The notes under the pieces are model-generated. The model was not told where the DNA came from and searched no databases. It saw only the letters and a program-made list of their open reading frames with translations. This document shows positions 1 through 8,560 of a stretch of DNA of 64,000 nt, piece by piece. The stretch lies in NCBI GenBank assembly GCA_029880325.1, contig JAOUOP010000017.1:1-64000 (forward strand), given 5' to 3'. The stretch comes from Myxococcales bacterium. GTDB taxonomy: Bacteria; Myxococcota_A; Polyangia; Polyangiales; JAFGIB01. Position 1 is the stretch's first letter. Every line of letters begins with the position of its first letter. The position numbers and the translations under genes were made by a program.

Positions 1-340
1 GCTGGAGCTCAGCAGATTGGCCTGCTGCGGCGCTCGTCCCAAGGTCATACCCCCTCAATATCCGTCTTGATCGCCGATTTCGATCCCCCTCGCGACGAAA
101 ACGGTCTCGAAAAACACCAGTCTCCTAAGCGGCGATCGACCCATGCCAACCCCAATTTAGGACGCCTTGGTTTTCCATCAGGCCCGCCCACACCGCCACG
201 GGCTCGAGAAGTCGCCGAGCCAACTGCGAGGCGCCGATCGGGTGCCCCCCGCCCCGCAAATCCGCAAAGTTGCGCTACGTTCCCCCCGGTCACCGCGCTG
301 CCAGAAGCAGCGTGGTAACCTATCTAGCGAGCAGGTCAAA
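1..340. other. Left edge, no supported gene
   Basis: Short open frames exist on both strands but they overlap one another, are rich in Arg and Pro in the way of chance high-GC frames, and show no recognisable domain. The stretch probably holds the promoter of the plus-strand cyclase/ATPase gene that follows. I could not pick a convincing -35/-10 pair. Confidence 0.4.
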
Positions 341-3300
341 ATGCCGAAGGCGCAGGAGCAGGGAGCCGGGAACGACATAGGTCCGGGAGGGCGCCGCTAT
401 GTCGCCCTGCTCTTTGCCGATCTCTGCGACTCGACGCAGCTTGGCGAGGCCCTCGATCCGGAGGAATCCATCGCCGTCCGCCGCCGCATCGAGAGCATCG
501 CCGAACACGTCATCGAGCGGCACGGAGGAACTCTCAGCCAGGTCTATGGCGACGGACTGCTCGCGATCTTCGGCTATCCCGAAACACAGGAAGACGACGC
601 GCGAAGGGCGGTCGAGGCCGCGCTCGAGCTACATCGGCGAGTTCGCGGCGCGGCCCTTGCAGTTGCTGCCGCGAAGCACTTCGAGCTGCGCATGCACTCC
701 GGAGTGCACGCCGGACGCGTCTTCATGCAGGCCGGTGATATCCTGCACGGACGCTACGAGTTGATCGGTGATGCGGTGAATACCGCTGCGCGGCTGTCGA
801 GCGAGGCCGGGCGCGACGAAATCTTGGTCAGCGAGGCGACACTCGGCGGCATCGAAGCATTCTTCGTGACCGAACCGACCGCCCCACTTCTGCTGCGCGG
901 CAAGCGGGCGCGAGTCGCCGCCTACCGCGTGCTCGACCGCTCGGGCGTGAGCACGCGCTTCGAGGCGCGAGCCAGCTCCGGCCTGACGGGCTTCGTGGGC
1001 CGCGATCGCGAGTTGCGCGCGCTGCTCGACCTGGCCGCGGATACGCCCCCCGGGCCCGCCCGAATCGTGTTGGTACAAGGAGCGCCGGGCATCGGCAAGA
1101 GCCGCACCTTGACCGAGCTGCGCGCGCGTGTCGCCGAACGCGACACCACCGTGCTGTGGGGAAGCTGCGAGAGCTATGGCGAGATGCCGTTGCTCGGGCC
1201 CTTTCTGCAGGTGCTTCGACAGGCCCTCGGCCTACGCGCCGAACGGCCCGATCGAACCAGCGCGGCGCTCGTACAAAAAATTGTCAAGACGCTTGGACCT
1301 CCAGCCACGGAGCATCTGCAGAGCTACCTGCGGCTGCTAGGCCTCAAACCCTTTCCCGACAGGGGAACCGAAAACGACCGCGAGTCCCACCAGGAGCGCG
1401 TGGGCAACGCCATGGCGGCGCTTTTTGCGACACTCGGCTCGCGGCGGTCCTTGCTGCTGGTTCTCGACGACTGGCAGTGGGCCGATGACGGCTCACGCGC
1501 CGTCCTCGACCGCTTGCGCGTTCAAGACACCGAACACGGCATGTGCATCGCTGTCGGCTCCCGCATTTTGACCTCGCCGGACCCAGCCCTCGCCGGAGCT
1601 ACCGTGCAGACCCTGGAGCCCTTCAGCGAAGAGGCCTCGGCACACATGATCCAGGCGCTGCGTCCCGAGTCCCCGGATCTGGGCGTCACCCACGCGATCC
1701 ACGCGCGTACCGGCGGCAACCCTCTCTACCTCGAGGAGCTGTGCCGTGCGATGCCGAGTGCCGCGCTCGTCGGCGAACAGGCGCTCGAGCAGAGCAGCAT
1801 TTCGACCACCCTGCACGGGCTGATCCAGGCGCGCGTCGACGCGCTGCCGCCCGAGCAGGCCCGACTGCTTCGAACCGCGTCTGTGATCGGACAGGAGTTT
1901 ACGCCGTCGCTAATTCCACCGGCATACACCGAAGGTGAACTCGACCGTACACTCCACGAACTCTCGCAGAACGATCTAATCCGCGAGACCGAGTTCTCTT
2001 CGAGCTTTCGTTTCAAGCACGGCATCACGCGCGAAGTGATCTACGATACCGTGCGATTGGACGAGCGACGTCAGATCCACCGTGCCATCGCCGACGCACT
2101 CGCCGCCCGCAGCGAGCGCCATCAGAGCGACGACCAGCTAGAAATGCTCGCCTACCACTACCGGGGCAGCGGCGACCACCACCTGGCCGCCCGCTACGCC
2201 GAAGCCGCCGGCGACCGAGCCCGGGCGACGTCGTCCCTCGATCGCGCCCGCCTTCAATACTCCAACGCCCTGGAGGAACTCGATTTGCTGTCGGCCACCA
2301 GCGAAAATCGCCGTCGCTGGCTCGAGGTCTACGCAAAGTGGGCTGGTGTCTACGTCTACAGCGCCAGCAGAACGCAGTTGCCCATTCTGACGCGAGCCGC
2401 CCAATACGCCACCGAAGCAGCCGACAAATCCGCCCGCGCCTACACGGAGCACTGGCGCAGCTGGATGTACTACACCCTTGGCGAATACGATCGCGCCATC
2501 GACGCCGCCCGGGTAGCGCTTGCGCTGGCCGAAGAGCAGGGTGATGCAAGGCTCAAGGCGCAACTACTGGCAACTTTGGGCCAATCCTTCGCCGCAGGGG
2601 GCGAAGCCGAGGAGGCGCTCGAGCACCTGGACCGCGCAATTGAAATGAAACGCCAGCGCTCGGGCAAACGGCGCAGCCAGTCGCTGCTGCTCGGCTTTGC
2701 CTACGCCATGGGCGCCCGCGCCAGCTTGCGCGCCGACCTGGGCGATTTCGAGCAGGCCGACCAGGACATCGCCGAAGCCCGGGCGGCCGTTGACGGCAGC
2801 GGCCATGCGCTCGAAAGTTCTGTAGGCGCCCTGGAGTGCATGGTGCACATCTATCGCGGTCGCTTTGAGGCCTGCATCGAGGCCGCCACGCGTTGTTGCG
2901 CCATCGCCTCGCGCGTCAACAGCGCCTACGTCTTTTCGATGGGCACCGCCTTTGGCGCCTACGCTCGCTTTGTCTTGACGTCGTCGCCTGACGCCCTCGA
3001 TCAACTCAAGCAAGCCAATGGTTGGCTCGAAGCCCGCGACAGCGGGCTCTACGGCTCGTTCACCCTGAGCTGTCTGGCCGAAGCCGCCGCCTCGATCGGC
3101 GACCTCGAGTGCGCGCGCGACGCTGCAGAGCGGGCGCTCGCGCGCAGAAAGCTGCGCGACCGCCTTGGCGAAACAGCGGCACTGAGGGCCCTGGCCCGCA
3201 TCGGCCATCGCGAACACCCCGGCAGCGTCGCGGTCGCCGCACAGCTCGACAGCGCCATGGTCTCCGCCCAAAGCCGACGAAGCCGCCGCGACCAAGCCGT

Positions 3301-3442
3301 CACGCGGCTGCTGCAAGCCGAGCTGATGGCAGCGGGCGATGCACACGCCGAAGCTCGGGCTCGCAAAGCCCTCTCGGAATTCGAAGCGCTCGACATGCAG
3401 TGGCACGCAGAGCAGGCGCGTGAGCTGCTAGCGCGACTCTAG
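341..3442 (+). CDS. Class III adenylate/guanylate cyclase domain fused to AAA ATPase and TPR region
   Basis: Large multidomain signalling protein of 1033 residues. Residues about 18-200 form a class III nucleotidyl cyclase domain: metal-binding Asp27 in FADLCDST, Asp71 in YGDGLLAIFG, and the transition-state pair Asn147/Arg151 in GDAVNTAARL. A Walker A motif (GAPGIGKS, 247-254) and a Walker B-like LLLVLDDWQWADD near residue 370 mark an AAA/STAND-type ATPase as in LuxR/AfsR-like regulators. The C-terminal third is helical and repeat-like, consistent with TPRs. This architecture is common in Myxococcota. The ATG at 341 was chosen because the protein upstream of it looks non-coding. Its TAG stop lies in a CTAG and overlaps the end of the convergent peroxidase-P450 gene. 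The cyclic nucleotide made and the signal sensed are unknown. Confidence 0.85.
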   Translation: MPKAQEQGAGNDIGPGGRRYVALLFADLCDSTQLGEALDPEESIAVRRRIESIAEHVIERHGGTLSQVYGDGLLAIFGYPETQEDDARRAVEAALELHRRVRGAALAVAAAKHFELRMHSGVHAGRVFMQAGDILHGRYELIGDAVNTAARLSSEAGRDEILVSEATLGGIEAFFVTEPTAPLLLRGKRARVAAYRVLDRSGVSTRFEARASSGLTGFVGRDRELRALLDLAADTPPGPARIVLVQGAPGIGKSRTLTELRARVAERDTTVLWGSCESYGEMPLLGPFLQVLRQALGLRAERPDRTSAALVQKIVKTLGPPATEHLQSYLRLLGLKPFPDRGTENDRESHQERVGNAMAALFATLGSRRSLLLVLDDWQWADDGSRAVLDRLRVQDTEHGMCIAVGSRILTSPDPALAGATVQTLEPFSEEASAHMIQALRPESPDLGVTHAIHARTGGNPLYLEELCRAMPSAALVGEQALEQSSISTTLHGLIQARVDALPPEQARLLRTASVIGQEFTPSLIPPAYTEGELDRTLHELSQNDLIRETEFSSSFRFKHGITREVIYDTVRLDERRQIHRAIADALAARSERHQSDDQLEMLAYHYRGSGDHHLAARYAEAAGDRARATSSLDRARLQYSNALEELDLLSATSENRRRWLEVYAKWAGVYVYSASRTQLPILTRAAQYATEAADKSARAYTEHWRSWMYYTLGEYDRAIDAARVALALAEEQGDARLKAQLLATLGQSFAAGGEAEEALEHLDRAIEMKRQRSGKRRSQSLLLGFAYAMGARASLRADLGDFEQADQDIAEARAAVDGSGHALESSVGALECMVHIYRGRFEACIEAATRCCAIASRVNSAYVFSMGTAFGAYARFVLTSSPDALDQLKQANGWLEARDSGLYGSFTLSCLAEAAASIGDLECARDAAERALARRKLRDRLGETAALRALARIGHREHPGSVAVAAQLDSAMVSAQSRRSRRDQAVTRLLQAELMAAGDAHAEARARKALSEFEALDMQWHAEQARELLARL

Positions 3443-6400
3443 ATTGTCGACCGGATGCCGCCGGGGACCATAACACAAGGTCAACCCCGGACCCAGCTGT
3501 GGATTGTCGCGCTCGAGCACCGCTGAGACCGTACCGGCCACGACCCCCACTGCACTCCGGCGCGCTGGACAGGCATGTGGATTGACCGATCGGGGCCCAC
3601 CGAAGAGCCAATCCGTCGCTCCAAAGTCCGATAGCGAGTCCAGTTCTTGGTCGGGGTCGAGTGCCGCCGCGCCCAAACCCACGACGACGACGCGACCCGC
3701 TTCGATGCTCGTTTCGCCGATGCGGGCACCGGGCATGGCCGTGCGATAGAGCAGCGATGGAACCGGTGCCAACCCCAGCGTTTCGAGCACGTTCCCGAAG
3801 AGCCGCGACCAAGCTCGCTCCGCGCTGCTCTCTTGCAGCCATTCTTCGGCCCGGCTCCACAGCTGGCCGTTTGCAAACCATGCGGCCAAGACCGTCACGA
3901 CCGATGCCAGCGCGGGAGCCGAAAACCCAACCGATGAACCAACCACCACGTCACGGGCAAGCTGGTTCCGATCGGTGCGCGCGCCAAAGGCCCCGAGCAA
4001 GTACCTGTAGAAGTCCGTGTCGGTCGCAGGCGCGGTTGGCGTGGTCTGAGCAGCCGTAGCCTGCTCGGCGAGCACCCTCGTGGGCCAGGGCTGAAAACCA
4101 AAGCGGGACGCGAGCACGATCGGAAGGATGCCGCCCCTGAGTTCTTCTGGTTCGGAAGCAGAGCCGGGCACCCCGAACCAGCGCTTTGAGACAACCGCAA
4201 CCGTCTCGGAGGCGAAGTCCTTCAAGTCGATTATTCCGCCATGCGGGCCTGCCCGGTCGAGGATGGCTTCGGCGGCCTCACGCGCGATAGCCGCCGCTTG
4301 CGTCAACGCCGAGGCCGCATCGAAGTGCTTCTCGATGTATTCGTTGGCTGGCGCGGCGCTTTCAGCGTAGGCAACCGATCGCAGGCGCTGCTCGTACGCC
4401 CTGTGATTGCGCTGCGCGTCTGAATCGGCCACCTGAAGTGTCCCCGGATCCGGATCGAAGGCGATGTAGTGCTCACCCGTGGTCTGACAAAGGCGATGCC
4501 AATACTCGCGCACCGAGAAGTCTCGCCCCGTGCCCGAAAGGACCTGCTCGGCGCCCTCGCGACTACCAACCAAGACCCCATAGGGCGTGTCCAGGAGACC
4601 TCTGCGAACCCGAACCGCCGCCCACACGGCCAGAGCCTGCTCGCGACGCTGGGGTTCCTCGATCACGGTCTGCCATCCGGCGCGCGCCGCCGCTTCGCCG
4701 GCCGTTCGCTCAAGGTCCTTCAAGCGCCCGATGATCTCCTCGCCATGGGGGACCAGGGCAGCGAGGCGCTGTAAACGCGGGTCCTGGGGCAGCTGGTCGG
4801 CCAACTGCTGCATGGCCCTGATGCTTGGGACAAAGGCGTAGAGGCCCCACCTCAGCAGCGTCAGCGGCTTCTCCGGCGGCGTCAGATGCCGCCATACCTT
4901 CTGCCTTCCCCGCTCGACCTTGACCCAATGGGGCCCCTGGGGGCAAATCGGACTCCCCGAGAGCAGGTCGTTTTGGGCACTGTGCAGACCGGTACTGTTG
5001 CCGCCGTTAAGCCAACGCTGAATCACCTCGAATTGCTGCGCGATGCTGGCATTGAAGGCCATGAACATCAGGCCGCGCTCACCATCGACCTGCAGCTGCG
5101 ACCCAGCGTCCGAGCCACCGTCGTGAACGGCGCTTTCCGGTAGGCGCGCGCCATACGAAAAGCCGCGACGAGCGATGCGCGGGATCGGCTCGGCGCCACC
5201 ATTGCGCGGATTGGCGCGACGTACATGGGAATGGAGCGGACACTGCGATCCATCGCCGTCGCGTCCATAGTCAAAGTCGTTGGGGAAGGTATGGGGCACC
5301 AAAGGCGCGCCGTCTCGCTCGCGACCGACGATCAAGGCCCCCACCCCATCGGGCGACAGACCGAGTTCCTTGGAACGCTCATGGGCCCACTTGCGGTAAC
5401 CGGCCACATCTTGCTCGAGCTTGCGCACCACCAGGTAGCTGCCGTTCTGAAAGAAGCCGCTCGCCTCCTGCCCGCTGCGTTTCGGGTCGCCCGCGGCGCG
5501 AATCTCGCCGCGGGCGTCAGGGTACCCGAGCAAGAACTCCCCCAGCGGCACGCGGTCGCGGGCGATACCGGGTGGCGCCGCCCCGCCGCCTGCGACAGCG
5601 TTGGCCGTGGGCTGACTCAGGCCGTCGACGAAGCCAAAATGTTCGCGCACCTGCTCGCGCAAGCGCTGTTTGTCGGCCTCGGTCGCATCGTCGGGCGGCT
5701 CCGGATTGGGCGCCCGCTGCAGAATTTGCACGTGAAGGATGTGTACGCCGTCGCGGGCAAGGTCGGCAACTTCACCAGCGAGCGGATGCCCATCTTTCCA
5801 GCAGTGACAGGTGCTGTCGCTACGGGTCTGCAGCGTCATCACGAAGTCGACGGCCGCCAGGTTCACCGTCGCCGATGACGCGTCGATGTCGTCAACATGG
5901 GGCCAGTTCGCCCGTGGAAGCTGCCAGCGACTTGGATGCGCATCGCCGAGATCTCCCAGGGCGCCGCTGCGCGCCGCCATGCCAAAGCGAAACTCGTGGG
6001 GCAAGCTCGCCAACAGCGTCGCATCGAGCCCCAATCGCTCAAGGCCCGAATAGGTGATGGCCAGGTTCCGATACACCCTGGTCTCGCCGGCGGACTTCTC
6101 GGTCGTCACGAGGTCAGCCTGACTGCCGACAAAAGCCCTTCCCTGCTCGGCTGTGTCGAAGCGCAACAGAACCAGGCAGCCGTGGCTGGTGCGCGGATAG
6201 CTGGTGATGATGTTGCCCTGAATGCTTTCGAGGGCATCCTCATCGAGTTTCACCGGCTGATCCGGCCGCGCGGGCGTGGGCAATAGCTTCCGTAGTTGCT
6301 TCACCCGCGCCTTAAGTTTTTCGGAAGGCGCCAGGCCGACGGGGAGCAGTTCGATCTCCGGAAGCAGGTTTCGGACCGCCAGGTCGAACAGCAGGGGCTT

Positions 6401-7108
6401 TTCGGACGTGTTCCTGATCCCCTCGATCTGCTCGGGGAAATATGGGCGCAACAGGTCCAGGGCCGCGAGCCTGCGGAGCGTGCGACTATAGTGATTTTTG
6501 GCCCCACGCTCGTCGCTGGCGCACGGATACTTCCGCGCCTCCTGCGCTGGAGTGCCCACGTGAATCTTCGCCGCGTTTGCCAGGCCGGGCCTGATCGAGC
6601 CTGACAAGCGCCGCATGTAGGCGATGTCGTCTACCGTCACGTCCGGAGCCGTCGAGTAATAGAAGTTGGTCTCAATCTGGTGGCGCCTTACCCACTCGGC
6701 GAACCCCTGGTAGCGCAAGCCTCCGTCGCCGGCCACGCAGGAGTAGTCCGCGTAGTCCTCGCAGTGCTGGAAGATCAAATCGAGCGCCGGCCCCGCCTTG
6801 CGTACCAGGATCGAAAAGTATTCTTCCCAGGAGCGATCGAAACTCACCGTGACCAGCAGCCAGCGGTCGTCGTCGGTCACCGTCCACTGGCTGTTGAGCA
6901 GCGTCTGCAGCTGCTCGATGGGCCCTGTGCCATAGCTCAACTCGGCTTCGGCCTCCATGCGACGCGCGTCGTAGAGGGCGCAAAGCAGTGTGCGCAACCG
7001 CGTTGCGTAGGACATGGTGTCTACGATCGGCACCATGTCCTGTCGAATCGGTGCGCGCACCAGAAGCTCGGCGGAATTTCGGATATGGCGACTGGTCACC
7101 TCGTTCAT
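3428..7108 (-). CDS. DyP-type peroxidase / cytochrome P450 fusion protein
   Basis: Predicted two-haem oxidoreductase of 1226 residues, unusually long. The N-terminal part (about 1-330) resembles the first half of a DyP fold. The DyP core follows, with the FGFVDGLSQP motif near residue 489 (catalytic Asp), the proximal-haem His region CPLHSHVRRANPR near 624 and the distal Arg segment RIARRGFSYG just after it. From about 850 to the end the protein resembles a cytochrome P450, with the haem-thiolate cysteine in NPHACPARR near 1180. The usual K-helix ExxR appears as ETLG (near 1107), so the conserved Arg is missing, and the I-helix is degenerate. The ATG at 7108 is preceded by AGAGGGG, a good ribosome site; the open frame further upstream looks spurious. 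No signal peptide is visible. Substrate unknown. The DyP call is strong; P450 activity is doubtful. Confidence 0.85.
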   Translation of the reverse strand: MNEVTSRHIRNSAELLVRAPIRQDMVPIVDTMSYATRLRTLLCALYDARRMEAEAELSYGTGPIEQLQTLLNSQWTVTDDDRWLLVTVSFDRSWEEYFSILVRKAGPALDLIFQHCEDYADYSCVAGDGGLRYQGFAEWVRRHQIETNFYYSTAPDVTVDDIAYMRRLSGSIRPGLANAAKIHVGTPAQEARKYPCASDERGAKNHYSRTLRRLAALDLLRPYFPEQIEGIRNTSEKPLLFDLAVRNLLPEIELLPVGLAPSEKLKARVKQLRKLLPTPARPDQPVKLDEDALESIQGNIITSYPRTSHGCLVLLRFDTAEQGRAFVGSQADLVTTEKSAGETRVYRNLAITYSGLERLGLDATLLASLPHEFRFGMAARSGALGDLGDAHPSRWQLPRANWPHVDDIDASSATVNLAAVDFVMTLQTRSDSTCHCWKDGHPLAGEVADLARDGVHILHVQILQRAPNPEPPDDATEADKQRLREQVREHFGFVDGLSQPTANAVAGGGAAPPGIARDRVPLGEFLLGYPDARGEIRAAGDPKRSGQEASGFFQNGSYLVVRKLEQDVAGYRKWAHERSKELGLSPDGVGALIVGRERDGAPLVPHTFPNDFDYGRDGDGSQCPLHSHVRRANPRNGGAEPIPRIARRGFSYGARLPESAVHDGGSDAGSQLQVDGERGLMFMAFNASIAQQFEVIQRWLNGGNSTGLHSAQNDLLSGSPICPQGPHWVKVERGRQKVWRHLTPPEKPLTLLRWGLYAFVPSIRAMQQLADQLPQDPRLQRLAALVPHGEEIIGRLKDLERTAGEAAARAGWQTVIEEPQRREQALAVWAAVRVRRGLLDTPYGVLVGSREGAEQVLSGTGRDFSVREYWHRLCQTTGEHYIAFDPDPGTLQVADSDAQRNHRAYEQRLRSVAYAESAAPANEYIEKHFDAASALTQAAAIAREAAEAILDRAGPHGGIIDLKDFASETVAVVSKRWFGVPGSASEPEELRGGILPIVLASRFGFQPWPTRVLAEQATAAQTTPTAPATDTDFYRYLLGAFGARTDRNQLARDVVVGSSVGFSAPALASVVTVLAAWFANGQLWSRAEEWLQESSAERAWSRLFGNVLETLGLAPVPSLLYRTAMPGARIGETSIEAGRVVVVGLGAAALDPDQELDSLSDFGATDWLFGGPRSVNPHACPARRSAVGVVAGTVSAVLERDNPQLGPGLTLCYGPRRHPVDNLESR

Positions 7109-7390
7109 GGAACCCCTCTTCTCTCTCACCGCCACAACCTCCCGGCTTCCCATGCCGAGATTCGACAGCGCCGCGAGCATACGCGACCGCATAGGCAAAA
7201 CGCAGCTGTCCACGCGATCAGCGTTGCTGCCCCGGCGCGCTGGCCGCCGCGAGCGGCCGACCCACCGCAAGCCGACAGTCGCCACCGCTGTCGCCAGCCC
7301 CAGCAGTGGCCGGCCATTCCCGCCATCGACCCCCCAATGCCCCTTGATCCCCGGCCCACCTGGACGCACACTCACGCCCCTCCGAATTCG

Positions 7391-7969
7391 ATGTTGAAAA
7401 GCAGCATCAGATTACTGGCCTCCCTCGCCCTGCTGACCACCCTGCTGGCGCCGGTCGCGCCGGCGCGCGCGGAGGTCTTTTTCACCGTGCGGGAGCTGCT
7501 CAGCGCCCACTTCAGCAAGTCCGAGCGCGTGGGCCACATCGAGGTCGAACTCAGCGCCGACCGACGCGCGCGCCTCGAGCGCAAGCTCGGCAAAGCACTC
7601 GGCAAAGCGCGCTACACCTTCTTCGTCGCCCGAAGCGGCGGCAAGGTGGATGGCTACGCCCTCTTTGACCAGGAAAAAGGCCAGCACGAGCCCATCGGCT
7701 TCGCCACCTTCTTCGACCCACGCGGCCGCGTCACCCGGGTGGAGGTGGTGGCCTACCGCGAACCCTACGGCGATGGCATTCGTTCGCCGCGCTTCCGCCA
7801 GCAGTTCGTGGGGCGCGACGCCAGCAGCGGCTTCGGGGCCAAGGACGGCATCGACGCCATCAGCGGTGCGACCATCTCATCGCGCTCGCTCTCGGTCGGC
7901 GTGCAGCGCGCCAGCCTGCTGCTGCGCGAGACTTTGCTGAACGCCGAGACCGTGATCGCGAAGCGATGA
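7391..7969 (+). CDS. Exported FMN-binding domain protein
   Basis: 192-residue protein with an N-terminal Sec signal peptide (hydrophobic LLASLALLTTLLAPV, cleavage after ARA). The C-terminal half carries the FMN-binding domain signature DAISGATISSRS. In this family (RnfG/NqrC type) the Thr, here Thr161, is the residue flavinylated through a phosphoester bond. It is therefore likely a periplasmic flavoprotein passing electrons. The stop overlaps the start of the next gene, a membrane protein, by ATGA, implying translational coupling and a joint job. The ATG at 7391 gives the signal peptide; the frame upstream overlaps the opposite gene and is not credible. No ApbE flavin transferase is seen in the window. 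Confidence 0.85.
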   Translation: MLKSSIRLLASLALLTTLLAPVAPARAEVFFTVRELLSAHFSKSERVGHIEVELSADRRARLERKLGKALGKARYTFFVARSGGKVDGYALFDQEKGQHEPIGFATFFDPRGRVTRVEVVAYREPYGDGIRSPRFRQQFVGRDASSGFGAKDGIDAISGATISSRSLSVGVQRASLLLRETLLNAETVIAKR

Positions 7970-8544
7970 AGGACTTCATTCGCCCGCGGGGGCGGCTGCG
8001 CGCGCTGCCGGTCTACGCGCGCGTCGTTTACTCCGTCTTTCTCTTCTTCACGCTGGCGGCCCTGGGCCTCACGGTCTGGCTCACCGACGAGATGGTCGGT
8101 GTCGACCTGAGCGGACTCGACGCCTTCTATGCCGGCGCCGCTGGCGAACAGGCCCCCGCGGGCGACGACAGCTCTGGCGCAGGCCCCGTGCTCGAACTGC
8201 CCGACGAGCTTGTGCAGCCTGCCGCCCCCGAGCCCATGGCCCTGCGCCATCTGCTCGAGGTCAGTCACTTCCACCTCTTTTCCATGCCTGTCTACCTGAT
8301 GATCCTCAGCCACATCTTCATGCTCTCGCGCCTGGGCGACCGCACCAAGCTGCTGTGGATCGGCATCGCCAGCCTTTCGGTGGCGGCGCATATGGCCGCG
8401 CCCTGGGCGGCGCGGGCGAGCGCCACCGGGGCCGGCTTATTTTACGGCCTGAGCGGAGCTGCCCTGGGCCTGAGCTTCCTGGTGATGAGCCTTTTGCCCC
8501 TGGTCGAGATGTGGGCGCCGGCCCCCAAGCAAGGCGCCCATTGA
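7966..8544 (+). CDS. Histidine-containing integral membrane protein coupled to the FMN-binding protein
   Basis: 192 residues with about four predicted membrane helices (near 22-42, 100-125, 128-150 and 155-180). A long Ala/Pro/Asp-rich outside loop lies between the first and second helix. The membrane part has several His residues (HFHLF, LSHIF, AAHMAAPW), which could ligate haem b, but no family signature is certain to me. The start overlaps the stop of the preceding FMN-binding protein by 4 bases, so the two are probably made together as a flavoprotein plus membrane anchor or electron-transfer partner. Function is inferred from context only. Confidence 0.7.
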   Translation: MKDFIRPRGRLRALPVYARVVYSVFLFFTLAALGLTVWLTDEMVGVDLSGLDAFYAGAAGEQAPAGDDSSGAGPVLELPDELVQPAAPEPMALRHLLEVSHFHLFSMPVYLMILSHIFMLSRLGDRTKLLWIGIASLSVAAHMAAPWAARASATGAGLFYGLSGAALGLSFLVMSLLPLVEMWAPAPKQGAH

Positions 8545-8560
8545 TCCCGCACCGGATCGG

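Noticed and set aside
45..318. Short frames on both strands at the left edge
   Set aside because: Mutually overlapping, Arg/Pro-rich and without domain signature; consistent with chance open frames in high-GC DNA.
2564..3406. Long minus-strand frame opposite the cyclase/ATPase gene
   Set aside because: Composition is the mirror of the real gene's codon bias and no domain is seen; the plus-strand protein is well supported.
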